Of a stretch of DNA of 64,000 nucleotides, positions 17,670 to 27,556 are shown piece after piece (position 1 is the first letter of the stretch; each line of letters opens with the position of its first letter). A program made the position numbers and the translations under genes. This DNA comes from CAZNXJ01 sp964577115 (GTDB lineage: Bacteria; Planctomycetota; Planctomycetia; Pirellulales; Pirellulaceae). Below the pieces are notes generated by a model, which saw only the letters and a list, made by a program, of their open reading frames with translations, ran no database searches and was not told the DNA's origin. The DNA is taken from NCBI GenBank assembly GCA_964577115.1, contig CAZNXJ010000002.1:62001-126000 (forward strand), read 5' to 3'.

Positions 17670-19016
17670 ATGATGGCGGAAGCACACCGAGTGCCCTCGA
17701 CGAGCCGGCGGCGCTGGGTGCAGTGGTTCCTAGTCATGCTCGCCGCCGTGTTTGTGTGCGCGGCGCTCGTCTATGGGACGCGGCGCGATGCGGATCAAGA
17801 CGAACCGCCGGTTGTCGCGCGCGCGAAAGCTCAGCCGGTTGAAGTCGTCACCGCACGTCGAGCTCCCATCCAGGCGTGGCTCTTCGCCGAAGGCACGGCC
17901 CGTTCGGTACAGCGCGAGTACCTGACGTTCGAAATGGCGGGACGTGTCACCTTCGTAGGTCCCGAAAAGCCTGGAGAACGAGTCAAGAAGGGTCAGGTTC
18001 TCGCGCAGCTTGATAAGCGCAAGTACCAGGCGGAAGTGGAAACGGCCTTGGCCGCACTCGAGGAAGCGCGCACGAACACGACGGCCGCTAACGCCACCGT
18101 GCGGCAAAGCGAAACACAGTACGAAGTCGCGCGGCGCGACCTCCAGCGCATCGAGCAGCTCGTCGCCAACCAGGCAGCAACACAGACCGAGCTCGACCAG
18201 GCGCGTGCGCGGCTGGCCGAAGCCGAAGCCGCCGTCGAGGCGGCCCAGGCGCGCGCCCTCGCGGTGCAGGCGAGCATCGCCGCCGCGGAGGCCCGTTTGC
18301 GGCAAGCGCAAGTGACGCTGGAAGAGACGGAAATTGTTTCTCCCATCGATGGTGTCGTTGCTTATCTGAATGTCGAAGAAGGTTGGTACTTCACACCCAA
18401 CATCGTTCGTACGACGAGCGAGGCCGAAGCCCTCGTCACTGTGCCGATGGTGGTGATCGATCCCAGCCAGTACGAAATCCGCGTTGCGATTCCGTCATTC
18501 GATGCGGGACGCGTCGAGGTCGGGCAACCGGTAATTATTCTGCCCGGCGGCAGTAGTGAGTCCGAGGTGCTGCTTGCCATCCAGGACGATGAGCTAGATA
18601 GCCCCGAACCAGCGCGATGGACGGCTCGCGGCGAAGTTTATTCGGTCAATCCCGCCGTAAACCCTGGCGGCCGGTCAATTGAAATCGAGATTCGCACGAC
18701 CGACGGTGCCGAACAACTGCGCGACGGAATGTTCGTGGCCTGCTGGATCGCCACAGAGCAGAAGAGCGACGCGTTGATCGCTCCGTTTGACGCGCTGCTC
18801 TACGAAGAGAATCAGCCCTATGTCTTCGTCGTCGATCAGGAAGCGAATGCCGTCCACCGGCAACCTGTGCAGCTCGGCATTCGCGGCCTTCGCTCGCAGG
18901 AAATCGTAGCAGGCGTCGAGCCGAACGCACTGCTCGTAACGCACGGGCGTTACCGGCTGGTCGACGGAGCTCCCGTGCGCGTGCTGGAATCTCCTCCGCC
19001 CGATACCGCTCCCTAG
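17670..19016 (+). CDS. RND efflux periplasmic adaptor (membrane fusion protein)
   Basis: A 448-residue HlyD/AcrA-type adaptor. It has a membrane segment at residues 16-36 (FLVMLAAVFVCAALVYG), a lipoyl half-motif (RVKKGQVLAQLD), and a long alanine/glutamate-rich coiled-coil hairpin at about 110-215. The second lipoyl half (EIVSPIDGVVAYLNV) and a beta-barrel region follow. It should bridge the inner-membrane RND pump encoded 35 bases downstream to an outer-membrane channel, which is not encoded nearby. ATG 17670 is preceded by a purine-rich ribosome site; the earlier in-frame start lacks one. Confidence 0.9.
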   Translation: MMAEAHRVPSTSRRRWVQWFLVMLAAVFVCAALVYGTRRDADQDEPPVVARAKAQPVEVVTARRAPIQAWLFAEGTARSVQREYLTFEMAGRVTFVGPEKPGERVKKGQVLAQLDKRKYQAEVETALAALEEARTNTTAANATVRQSETQYEVARRDLQRIEQLVANQAATQTELDQARARLAEAEAAVEAAQARALAVQASIAAAEARLRQAQVTLEETEIVSPIDGVVAYLNVEEGWYFTPNIVRTTSEAEALVTVPMVVIDPSQYEIRVAIPSFDAGRVEVGQPVIILPGGSSESEVLLAIQDDELDSPEPARWTARGEVYSVNPAVNPGGRSIEIEIRTTDGAEQLRDGMFVACWIATEQKSDALIAPFDALLYEENQPYVFVVDQEANAVHRQPVQLGIRGLRSQEIVAGVEPNALLVTHGRYRLVDGAPVRVLESPPPDTAP

Positions 19017-19051
19017 CAACGAATTTCGCAGCGCGGCGCAGACACAACGCC

Positions 19052-22000
19052 ATGAGCGAGCACCCCCACGATATTCCCGACGTCGAGCGGGCCTCCGGCT
19101 GGGAGAGGTTCTTTATTCTCCGGCCCGTCTTCGGCCTGTTGCTCATGGTGCTGCTCGTCGCCAGCGGACTGTTGGCATACGACGCGATGATCAAGGAGTC
19201 GCTTCCGGATCTTGAAATTCCACAGGCTACGATCCTGACCTTCTGGCCCGGTGCCGACCCGCAGACGATTGAACAGGAAGTCACGGAACCGATCGAGAAC
19301 GAGTTGTCCTCGCTACGCGGCGTCAAGCAGATCAGCAGCGCGTCGTTCGAGTCGTACTCGATGATTGCCGTCGAGTTTTACGCGGAAGCGAATCTCAGCG
19401 AATCGATGCAGCTGCTTCGTGCGCGGGTCGACGATGCCGAAGCCGAATTGCCGCTCGGCATCGAACCGCCCGAAGTGAATCAGATCTCGGTAGATGATCG
19501 CCCGATCTTAAGTTTCGTTCTCTACGGGAACGTCGACGCGGCGATCCTCAGCCGAACAGCCAAGGAACTCGAAGAGCGGCTGGAGCGCGTTCAGGGCATC
19601 AATGAGGTGAAGATCGCGGGGCTTCGCGACGAAGTCATTCGCGTGCAGCTCCATGCGCAGCGACTTGTGGCGCTCGGTATCTCGCCCACGACGGTACGCG
19701 ATCGGATACAGCAGGCGAATCGCGACATGCCGTGGGGTGAAATTGAAAGCGAGCAGCTCGGCGCCACAACCCGTCTCTTTGGCCGCTTTCGAGACCTGGA
19801 CGACTTGCGCAAGTTGCCTGTGGCCCGGTTAAACGGAGCGGGCGGGCGCGTCGTTCGGCTGGGTGAAATCGCGGATGTGCGGCGCGATCTCGAGCGGGAA
19901 ACTTCGAGAGCCTTTCTCAGTTGGCGCGGTTCGCCGTATCAACAGGCCATCGAGATTTCGCTTACCAAGGTGCCGGGGGCAGACACGCTGCAAGCCATTG
20001 AAAACGCGCAGCAAGCGCTTGCCGAAGCGGCCGCGCGACCGGACTGGCCGTATGGCCTGGAGTATCGCATCACGAACGATCAGTCCGAACGGATCTGGGA
20101 ATCGCTGCTCAGCGTGTTCAACAATGGTTGGCAGGCCATGCTGTTCGTGTTCCTCGTCCTGCTCGTCATGCTGACGTGGCGCGAAGCGCTAATCGCAGGC
20201 CTCTCGATCCCGATCAGCTTTCTCGGCGCCCTGGCCGTCATCTGGATGCTCGGCTATTCGCTCAACGAGATGGTGCTCATCGGCATGGTCTTGGCCCTGG
20301 GCCTGCTCGTCGACGTCTTCATCCTCATGATGGAAGGCATGCACGAGTCGATCTTTGTCGATCGGCTGACGTTCGGTCAGTCGGCGCTGCGGACGATTCG
20401 CCGTTATGGGCTGCCCGCATTCGCAGGCCAGATGACAACGGTACTGGCGCTGACACCGCTGATCGCCATCGGCGGAGTTGCCGGGAAGTTCATCCGCATT
20501 CTGCCAATCACCACAATCACGTGCCTCTTACTGAGCTTCATCGTCGCGGTAGCGATCGATGTACCGCTATCTCGTTACTTGCTAAGTCGCGCCGCACAGC
20601 GCGACGAGCGGCCGGCGCTCGTCGATCGAATCAGCTTGACATTGAGCACCCGGTTGGCGAACTGGGCGTATCGCTATACCGTCTCGAACCGGCTTGTGGC
20701 GGCCGCTTGGGTCGTTGCCGCGTTTGCCATTTTTGGTATCACCGCTGCGGCCTTCAGCACCCTGCCCGCGTTGCTGTACACCGAAAGCGATGGGCGGAAT
20801 CTAGGAGTGACAATCGAACTGCCGGGTGGAACAACGCTTGAGCGCTCGCAGGCCTGCGCCGATCTCGTAGGCGAGATCCTGCGGAACAAGCCGTACCTGG
20901 AGAGCACCGTGAAGTTGGTCGGACGTAAAAGCCCCATGGCGCAGGGAGCTCTGGCCGACGCGCTGGCTCCCTCCGAGGCCGCCTATCTCGTGGGCTTCTC
21001 GTGTGTATTTACTCCACGCAATCAGCGGGATCGGATGGCCTTCGAGTACGTCGATGAGTTGCGGGCGGAAATCACCGACGCGGTGGATCGCCGCTTTCCC
21101 GGAGCGAACGTGACGCTGCTCGCGGAAACTGGCGAGCCGGAACCGGGGGATCCCATTCAGCTGGAAATTATCGGTGATGACATGGAGGTGCTGCGCCAGT
21201 TGTCGAACGAAGTGCAACTGGCTCTCGAACGCGTGCCCGGAGCCGTCGACGTACGCGACAACTTGGGCAACGTGCAACCCGACATCCGGCTCGTTCCCAA
21301 GCGTGAGGTGCTCGATTTCTACGGCATCACGCACGAAGAACTGGCCGCTCAGATCCGCTTCGCGATGGCCGACCAGGAGGTGGGAAAGTTCGCGATTGGC
21401 GGCGTCGAGAAGGACCTGGAAATTCGGCTCGGCACGGCCTGGCCGAGCCGCAAAGGAGCTCTCGGCGGCCCTACCCGCATGGAAGAGATGCTAACCATCC
21501 GCGCCTTCCAGCCCACCGGCGCGACCGTCCCCGTCATGGCCGTCGTCGATCCCCTTATCGGCTCGGCCCCTATTTCTATCACGCGGCAGAACGGGCAACG
21601 TTCGATTACCGTATCAAGCAAGAATGTGGGGCGGCTGCCGTCGGAGATCATCGCGGATATCGTGCCGGAACTGGAACGTCTCCAGGCCGAGTGGCCCGCG
21701 GGCTATACATTCCGGGTTGGTGGCGAAGCCGAGGAGATGGCCGAGGCCTTTGGGTCGGCCGGACGCGCGCTCGTCGTCGCTCTGTTTCTTGTCTTCGCCC
21801 TGCTCGTCTTGCTGTTTGGCTCGTTTACTCAGCCGTTCATCATCGTGCTCTCCATTCCGCTGGGGCTCATCGGGACATTCGGCGGCTTTTACGCGATCGG
21901 GATGCCGTTCTCCTTCACGGCAATGATCGGCATCATCTCGCTCATCGGCATCGCAGTGAACGACACGATCGTCATGGTGGAAACGATGAACGAACACGTT

Positions 22001-22252
22001 CGCCGAGGCGAGACGGTGCGCGAGGCCGCGGCGCGGGGCGGAGCGGAGCGCTTGCGCCCGATTGTGAGCACGAGCTTAACCACTATACTTGGGCTCGTCC
22101 CGCTGGCGCTGAGTGACCCGATGTGGGAACCGCTGTGTAGCGCAATTATCTTCGGGCTCATCGCGTCGACGGTGTTTTCTTTGCTCATTGTCCCGCCGCT
22201 GTTCGTGCTGCTGACACGCGAACCGGGCGCGCTGACGAAAGCGGCCGTGTAA
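19052..22252 (+). CDS. RND efflux transporter permease
   Basis: A 1066-residue inner-membrane proton-driven pump of the RND/AcrB superfamily with two sets of membrane helices and two large periplasmic loops. The TM4 proton-relay region reads GLLVDVFILMMEG, so the first of the usual paired aspartates is kept and the second is Val. The TM10 segment reads GIAVNDTIVMVET rather than carrying the AcrB lysine, as in many non-AcrB RND pumps. The substrate is unknown. It forms an operon with the adaptor upstream, and a DinB gene follows after 50 bases. Confidence 0.92.
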   Translation: MSEHPHDIPDVERASGWERFFILRPVFGLLLMVLLVASGLLAYDAMIKESLPDLEIPQATILTFWPGADPQTIEQEVTEPIENELSSLRGVKQISSASFESYSMIAVEFYAEANLSESMQLLRARVDDAEAELPLGIEPPEVNQISVDDRPILSFVLYGNVDAAILSRTAKELEERLERVQGINEVKIAGLRDEVIRVQLHAQRLVALGISPTTVRDRIQQANRDMPWGEIESEQLGATTRLFGRFRDLDDLRKLPVARLNGAGGRVVRLGEIADVRRDLERETSRAFLSWRGSPYQQAIEISLTKVPGADTLQAIENAQQALAEAAARPDWPYGLEYRITNDQSERIWESLLSVFNNGWQAMLFVFLVLLVMLTWREALIAGLSIPISFLGALAVIWMLGYSLNEMVLIGMVLALGLLVDVFILMMEGMHESIFVDRLTFGQSALRTIRRYGLPAFAGQMTTVLALTPLIAIGGVAGKFIRILPITTITCLLLSFIVAVAIDVPLSRYLLSRAAQRDERPALVDRISLTLSTRLANWAYRYTVSNRLVAAAWVVAAFAIFGITAAAFSTLPALLYTESDGRNLGVTIELPGGTTLERSQACADLVGEILRNKPYLESTVKLVGRKSPMAQGALADALAPSEAAYLVGFSCVFTPRNQRDRMAFEYVDELRAEITDAVDRRFPGANVTLLAETGEPEPGDPIQLEIIGDDMEVLRQLSNEVQLALERVPGAVDVRDNLGNVQPDIRLVPKREVLDFYGITHEELAAQIRFAMADQEVGKFAIGGVEKDLEIRLGTAWPSRKGALGGPTRMEEMLTIRAFQPTGATVPVMAVVDPLIGSAPISITRQNGQRSITVSSKNVGRLPSEIIADIVPELERLQAEWPAGYTFRVGGEAEEMAEAFGSAGRALVVALFLVFALLVLLFGSFTQPFIIVLSIPLGLIGTFGGFYAIGMPFSFTAMIGIISLIGIAVNDTIVMVETMNEHVRRGETVREAAARGGAERLRPIVSTSLTTILGLVPLALSDPMWEPLCSAIIFGLIASTVFSLLIVPPLFVLLTREPGALTKAAV

Positions 22253-22302
22253 GAGGAACACTCCGCGGCGCCACTGAGCTCTGCCACACAGGAGATGCTG
22301 CC

Positions 22303-22773
22303 ATGCCTCACCGGGTGCTCGTTGACGAATACGCTGCTGGGCCTGACCTGTTGCGCTCAGCTGTCGAGGGTATGACGGACGATGAACTCGACGCACACCC
22401 CATCCCCGGCACCTGGTCGACACGGCAAGTCGTCTGCCATATCGCCGACTTCGAAATCGTCTACGCCGATCGCATCAAGCGTGTCATCGCCGAACAGGAA
22501 CCCCATTTCTACGGAGGCGATCCGGATGTATTCGCTGCGGGGCTGGCATACGAGCGGCGAAGCTTGAACGGCGAGCTCGCCGTCATCGAGGCGGTGCGAC
22601 AGCACGTAGCGACCATCTTGCGAACACTCTCGGCCGAACATTTTCAGCGCAAGGGCATTCATTCGGAGAGCGGCCTGGTGAGCCTTGAAACGCTGGTGCG
22701 GAATATCACCAGCCACATACCGCATCACGTGCGGTACATCGAAGCGAAGCGCGAAGCCATGCGGCAAGCATGA
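22303..22773 (+). CDS. DinB-family protein
   Basis: A 156-residue four-helix protein of the DinB/YfiT-like metalloenzyme superfamily. The metal-ligand pattern is visible as one His near VVCHIADFE and two late histidines in TSHIPHHVRYIE. Members include thiol-dependent transferases for bacillithiol or mycothiol, but many are unassigned. The HPIPGTWSTRQVVCH motif matches the DUF664/DinB type common in planctomycetes. It lies 50 bases after the RND permease and may be cotranscribed. The role is unknown. Confidence 0.85.
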   Translation: MPHRVLVDEYAAGPDLLRSAVEGMTDDELDAHPIPGTWSTRQVVCHIADFEIVYADRIKRVIAEQEPHFYGGDPDVFAAGLAYERRSLNGELAVIEAVRQHVATILRTLSAEHFQRKGIHSESGLVSLETLVRNITSHIPHHVRYIEAKREAMRQA

Positions 22774-22816
22774 AGGAGCTCTAGCTCGCGGTTGACCGCG
22801 TCAAGAAAAACGAAAC

Positions 22817-22864
22817 CACGGCTGGCTCGATCCACTCGGAGAGAGGTCGTGGCGGCCAGCCGTG
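22817..22864. terminator. 10-bp inverted repeat between convergent genes
   Basis: CACGGCTGGC (22817-22826) and GCCAGCCGTG (22855-22864) pair perfectly over a 28-base loop, with A-rich and T-rich bases outside the arms. It lies between the ends of the DinB gene and the NO reductase gene. It could serve as a bidirectional terminator, though the loop is long. Confidence 0.45.
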
Positions 22865-22971
22865 ATTTATGTGTCTTGCGCGAGCACCGCGCGGGATGCT
22901 CGGTTCGGCTCCCCAAACCAAGCATCATCGCGCGCGGCAGACTCGCTCGCACCTGGCTCCTGGGCGACGCT

Positions 22972-25263
22972 TTATGACTCGGACGTCGCGAGGCCGCTTA
23001 CCGGCACCGCCGCCGGTCGTTCAGCAAGCGAATGCCCGGACTTCAGTCCGAACGTGAACCAGCCGATGCCGACGATACCGACCGCGAAAATCGTATCGCC
23101 GACGACACGCAGCCAGCGCAGCGTTTCCATCAGATCCGTCTGTAGGAACTCGGCGGAGCGGGCATACCACATTCCCACCTGGACACTCGCCCAGGCCTGC
23201 ATCAACCCGACGGGCAGCAAGCTCAGCAGCACCATCAGCGCCAGGCCGATGTTGACGGACCAGAACGAGACGCCCAAGAGACGCGTCTTCCAGGGCCGGT
23301 CCGTGGCAAGTCCCTTCAGGCAGAACAGCATGAGCCCGATGCCCAGCATCCCGTACACGCCGAACAGCGCGGTGTGACCGTGCACAGGCGTGGTGTTGAG
23401 CCCTTGCATGTAGTACAGAGCGATCGGCGGATTGATCAGGAAGCCAAACAGGCCGGCGCCGACCAGGTTCCAGAACGCCACCGCCACGAAGAAGTAGATC
23501 GGCCACTTGTACTCGGCGACCCACGGCCGAGCACGCGCGAGCGTCAAGTTTTCGTACGCTTCGAAACCGATCAATACAAGCGGCACCACTTCCAGCGCAC
23601 TGAACGTCGCCCCCAGTGCCAGAACGGCCGTGGGCGTACCGCTAAAGTACAAGTGGTGGAACGTCCCGATGATACCGCCACTCAGGAAGATGATCGTCGA
23701 GAATAAGACGGCCGCCGTGGCCGTCGTCGTGCGCAACAGCCCCATGCGGGTGAACAGAAAGGCGATCACCACGGTCGCGAAGACTTCAAAGAATCCTTCG
23801 ACCCAAAGGTGAACGACCCACCAGCGCCAGTATTCGGCGATGGCCAGGTTCGTCTGCCGCCCCCACATCAGGCCCGCGCCGTAGAACGCCGCGATCGCGA
23901 GCGACGACAGTAAGAATAGCCCGAGCAGATGCCGCCCTTCCTGCTGCTTGCGGAATGACGGCCACATCGCTCGCGCCATCAGGCCCAACCAGATGAAGAG
24001 GCCGGCAAAGAGGAACAGCTGCCAGAAACGCCCGAGATCGACGTACTCGTAACCCTGGTGCCCAAACCAGAAGTTGGTGGTGTATCCCAGCTTCTGCTGA
24101 ACGGCAAACCACTGCCCGATCATCGAGCCGCCAACGATGATCAACAAGCACACGAACAAAACGTTGACACCCAAGCGCTGCCCCTTCGGCTCATATCCGG
24201 AGACGGCCGGAGCCATGAACAAACCGGTTGCAAGCCAGGCCGTCGCGATCCAGAAAATGCCTAGCTGCGTGTGCCAGGTGCGCGAAAGGGAATAGGGAAC
24301 CCATTCGGCGAGCGGGATGCCGTAGAAGCCTTCGCCTTCCACGCCGTAGTGAGCCGTCACGGCTCCTAGACCAACCTGGAGCACCATCAACAGGGCGACG
24401 ACCCAGAAGTATTTGAGCGTGGCACGCATCGAAGGCGTCGGCCGGAGCCCCAGCAGCGGATCGCTCTCCGGAAACTGCGTGTCGTTGACCGGTTCGCGAT
24501 GCCGCTGAACCGCAAAGTACCACGCCAGCGCCCCGATCCCTGCCAGCAGCACAACGAAGCTGACCACCGACCAAACGACGATGGAACCGGTGGGTGCATT
24601 GCCGACCAAGGGTTCGGCCGGCCAGTTCTGCGTGTACGTGATGTCGCTACCTGGACGGTTCGTAGTGCACGTCCACGCCGCCCAGAAGAAGAAGGCGTTG
24701 ATTGCCTCCAAGCGTTCGGGATGCTTCAGCGTGTTCCGCGGAATCGCGTACGCCTCGCGCAGGTCCGCAAGCGCGGGGTCGTCGCCAAAGAGTCCTGTAT
24801 AGTGGCGCCCGACTTCCGCAATGGCTTGGGCGCGCACGGGCGAAATGATCAGGTCGCCCGTCTCCGGATCAAACGTATTCGTACGCAGTTCCTGCTTCAG
24901 CCGCGCTTGCAGCGCCGCGGCATGTTCCGGTTCCAGCTCGTCGAACGGCTGGTTGTATTCCTCTTGCGCCCAGTGATCGAGAATCCAAGTGGCTTCGCGA
25001 TGTAGCCAATCGGCCGACCAGTCGGGAGCCACATAGGCCCCGTGCCCCCAAATCGAACCGACCTCCTGGCCCCCCATCGATTGCCAGACGTTCTGGCCGT
25101 CTTTGATCTCCTGACCTGTGAAGATCACGTCGCCTTCGGTCGTGACGACGCGCTCTGGCACCGGTGGAGCCAACCGGTAAATCTCACGACCGTAGTACCC
25201 CAGAACGGCGAATGACCCGATGATCACGAACGCCAGTCCGAACCAGAGTTTTCCGTACTTCAT
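22972..25263 (-). CDS. norZ: Quinol-dependent nitric oxide reductase (qNor)
   Basis: A 763-residue single-subunit NO reductase that reduces 2 NO to N2O using quinol. The N-terminal extension (GQNVWQSMGGQEVGSIWGHG) is typical of qNor and replaces the separate NorC. Haem and non-haem iron ligand segments are present: SRTWHTQLGIFW, WRWWVVHLWVEGFFEVF with the catalytic-site glutamate, GTFHHLYFSG, and HGHTALFGVYG. About fourteen membrane helices are apparent. The ATG has GAGGGG just upstream. The NnrS-type gene lies upstream on the same strand (122-base spacer), so the two probably form an NO-responsive pair. This may mean detoxification rather than full denitrification; no nir or nos genes are in view. 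Confidence 0.94.
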   Translation of the reverse strand: MKYGKLWFGLAFVIIGSFAVLGYYGREIYRLAPPVPERVVTTEGDVIFTGQEIKDGQNVWQSMGGQEVGSIWGHGAYVAPDWSADWLHREATWILDHWAQEEYNQPFDELEPEHAAALQARLKQELRTNTFDPETGDLIISPVRAQAIAEVGRHYTGLFGDDPALADLREAYAIPRNTLKHPERLEAINAFFFWAAWTCTTNRPGSDITYTQNWPAEPLVGNAPTGSIVVWSVVSFVVLLAGIGALAWYFAVQRHREPVNDTQFPESDPLLGLRPTPSMRATLKYFWVVALLMVLQVGLGAVTAHYGVEGEGFYGIPLAEWVPYSLSRTWHTQLGIFWIATAWLATGLFMAPAVSGYEPKGQRLGVNVLFVCLLIIVGGSMIGQWFAVQQKLGYTTNFWFGHQGYEYVDLGRFWQLFLFAGLFIWLGLMARAMWPSFRKQQEGRHLLGLFLLSSLAIAAFYGAGLMWGRQTNLAIAEYWRWWVVHLWVEGFFEVFATVVIAFLFTRMGLLRTTTATAAVLFSTIIFLSGGIIGTFHHLYFSGTPTAVLALGATFSALEVVPLVLIGFEAYENLTLARARPWVAEYKWPIYFFVAVAFWNLVGAGLFGFLINPPIALYYMQGLNTTPVHGHTALFGVYGMLGIGLMLFCLKGLATDRPWKTRLLGVSFWSVNIGLALMVLLSLLPVGLMQAWASVQVGMWYARSAEFLQTDLMETLRWLRVVGDTIFAVGIVGIGWFTFGLKSGHSLAERPAAVPVSGLATSES

Positions 25264-25385
25264 GTTCCCCTCGCTGCTTTGTCGCCTTCGAGCTTGTTAG
25301 GTGCCTGCTTCCGGGTAGGTGAACGTAAAGTTGGCCGAGCTCAAAACTCGGATCGGCCCCCCGTCAAAGCCCGGGGAGCAGCCAT

Positions 25386-27302
25386 TTACGTAGATTGCGT
25401 CGCCTTGCCCTGCGGCGGCATTGCATCCGCCGCCGAGGGATGAACGTCATGACCTTCGATGGGAGTGCGGCGCACGTTCAGCGCCGTCAAAAACTCCGTC
25501 AGATCAACGCCGGTCCGCCGGCAGGCTTTCTCGATCGTCACGACGCGCGCGATCGTCTGCCGGAAATGCGGCTGAGCCAGCGTCGTGAAGCCGTGATCGA
25601 GAAACACGTCGAGCAGCTCCGGATACCGGTCGAGCACCGCGGCCACGGTGTGCTGGGGCTGTAGCGGCGAGTGATCATTCACTGGCAACGACAACTCGAC
25701 GGTTTGCGACTCGCCTCGCACTACGCCGCGCCCCGCCATCACGCGCCACAGATGCACGCCCCACCAGCCCAGCCCGGTAACTTCCAATATCCCACTGACG
25801 CCCGCGATGGGAAACGCAAACGTCGTGAAATCCGTCGCCGTCTGCCCCGTCACGCGCAACGCACAACCGAGGTTGATCAGAACAAACGGCCCCCACAGAG
25901 ATGACAGGTGCTCGGCAGAGACGCCGCCTAGCGTTGGGACCACTTTCGCGGCGACACCGACGATCATGAGACTTACGAATCCGACGGTGATGGCATGCCG
26001 CACCGCACCGTAATACGCGTGTGAAAATCCCATCTCGGCGGCCGCGCTGCTGGCCGCCAGCCAGGGCAGCGCGACGAATTGATACAGCGGCAAGGCCACG
26101 AGCATGGCGAGCGAAATGAACAGCCACACGTACGCGGCGCGCAGGAACTTGAGACTGCGGTCGTGGTCGTCCGGCTTGGAAAAAATTCGCCAGTCGGCGA
26201 CGAGCAGCACAACAGCGCCGGCGAGTACCACGGATGAGGCGTACCACAGTCCGGCCCACGCGCGGCCAGCCATTGGCATCAGGATGAGCCCGAGCGCTTC
26301 GCCGACCACGGCGACGTTGAGCACCACAAGCAGGCGGCGGCTGAGCTTCTCGTTCGGTTCGCGCAGGCCGTAAAAGTGATGGAAGATCCGCTGGCTGACG
26401 CCCAGGATCATGAGCAGCGCGAAGCCGTGAATCTGCACGTCACGCAGTGCCGGCTGCCACGTTGCGACCAGCGACACCAGCCGCTCGCCTTCAGCCGCCA
26501 GCGTCGCCGATAAATAGATGCTTTCGTAAATCGCCTGGACGACAAACCAGAACAGCGCCGAGAGAATATAACCGTCGTAGAACATCAACGGGCGGCCGCT
26601 CTTCCGCCACGTCCGTAAAATGATCGCCGCGAATAAGACAATCGCCGCTACCTCGAGCACCGAGGCGCCGATAGCAATCCACTCGGCGACAGCCGAACCG
26701 GTGGCAACCGGCTGCGCCAGCGAGCGGACGACGAGCCCGGCGAGCATCATCCAGAGCGTCGCAAAGGCGAGGCAGGGCCAGACGAGCGACGTATGCTTAA
26801 AGCGCGGAAACGCCTGATAGGCAAAGCCCATGACAAACAGGCCCACCCAGCCGAAGATCTGCGCGTGCCCATGCGCGTTCACAGCATGCAGGCCCGCCAC
26901 ACTGAACCGGCCCGCCATTGCAATCTGCAACAGGAGCCACGCGCCCCAGGCGGCCCCGAGCGTGAGTACGACGGCGATGCCCGCTTTGAAGAACGGCCGG
27001 TAAATTGTGTCCGCTCGCTGCGGTGCATAAGCCTCGCTCGCCATCGCCGCGGACGCGGACGCCGCTCTCGCATGCGCCCCGCGGCTCGGCAGCACGCCCA
27101 GTTCGACTTTCAGTTCATCGAGGAGGCGGTCGACCGGGACGTCATGCGCCCGAGCGAAAAAGCCCAGCGACTCGACCGGGCCCAAACGCCCCCCGCACCC
27201 CTGTAGCCCGTAGCGATCCAGAACCTTGCGCGCTCGGGGCTCAGCGCTCAGCAGCTCGGGAATCATCGTGCCCGCGTCGGGCCAGTCGCCTGCGGCAACC
27301 AT
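25386..27302 (-). CDS. NnrS-type haem/copper membrane protein with ScdA_N- and DUF1858-like ends
   Basis: A 638-residue protein with three parts. Residues 10-65 resemble the ScdA_N/DUF542 or DUF1858 helical domain (VLDRYGLQGCGG). Residues about 100-520 are a polytopic NnrS-like core of roughly 12 membrane helices with conserved histidines (NAHGHAQIFGWVG, IFHHFYG). Residues about 560-620 are a DUF1858-like domain (VAAVLDRYPELLDVFLDHGF). NnrS proteins respond to NO stress, and DUF542 domains occur in iron-sulfur repair proteins (RIC/YtfE). Together with the downstream qNor this points to nitrosative-stress defence. GAGGAG lies 8 bases before the ATG. Confidence 0.85.
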   Translation of the reverse strand: MVAAGDWPDAGTMIPELLSAEPRARKVLDRYGLQGCGGRLGPVESLGFFARAHDVPVDRLLDELKVELGVLPSRGAHARAASASAAMASEAYAPQRADTIYRPFFKAGIAVVLTLGAAWGAWLLLQIAMAGRFSVAGLHAVNAHGHAQIFGWVGLFVMGFAYQAFPRFKHTSLVWPCLAFATLWMMLAGLVVRSLAQPVATGSAVAEWIAIGASVLEVAAIVLFAAIILRTWRKSGRPLMFYDGYILSALFWFVVQAIYESIYLSATLAAEGERLVSLVATWQPALRDVQIHGFALLMILGVSQRIFHHFYGLREPNEKLSRRLLVVLNVAVVGEALGLILMPMAGRAWAGLWYASSVVLAGAVVLLVADWRIFSKPDDHDRSLKFLRAAYVWLFISLAMLVALPLYQFVALPWLAASSAAAEMGFSHAYYGAVRHAITVGFVSLMIVGVAAKVVPTLGGVSAEHLSSLWGPFVLINLGCALRVTGQTATDFTTFAFPIAGVSGILEVTGLGWWGVHLWRVMAGRGVVRGESQTVELSLPVNDHSPLQPQHTVAAVLDRYPELLDVFLDHGFTTLAQPHFRQTIARVVTIEKACRRTGVDLTEFLTALNVRRTPIEGHDVHPSAADAMPPQGKATQST

Positions 27303-27373
27303 CGTCAGCGCTCCTCGGCGTTAATTAGACCGATTTATCCAATTTAGCACGACAAAAAAACGAGTGCCCACGT

Positions 27374-27395
27374 CGGGGCCGCCTGAGTGGCCCCG
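27374..27395 (-). terminator. Possible terminator between the WGR gene and the NnrS gene
   Basis: A 7-bp stem, 27374-27380 with 27389-27395 (cggggcc/ggccccg), has an 8-base loop. On the minus strand a T7 run follows 13 bases later (complement of 27354-27360). The distance between stem and T-run makes it an imperfect intrinsic terminator for the WGR-domain gene. Confidence 0.35.
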
Positions 27396-27479
27396 TCTGC
27401 CCTCACCGTGGACACCCGGAATTGTGCGATCGACACTGCAAGCTTATCGGCTTCTCGATCTCCAAACAAGACCTTGTTG

Positions 27480-27501
27480 TCCACTTTTAAAAAAAAGTGG
27501 A
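27480..27501. promoter_or_regulatory. Perfect 9-bp palindrome in an AT-rich island, candidate operator
   Basis: TCCACTTTT (27480-27488) and AAAAGTGGA (27493-27501) are perfect inverted repeats around AAAA. They lie 178 bases upstream of the NnrS-type start. The local AT-rich composition stands out from the GC-rich surroundings. It could be a binding site for a dimeric regulator of the NO genes, or a structure near the end of the WGR gene (55 bases away). No regulator family can be named. Confidence 0.4.
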
Positions 27502-27556
27502 TCAAACGCGTAGCAATGGAGCGGGTAGTGCCGATCGGCCGGAGGCTCCGAGCGGG

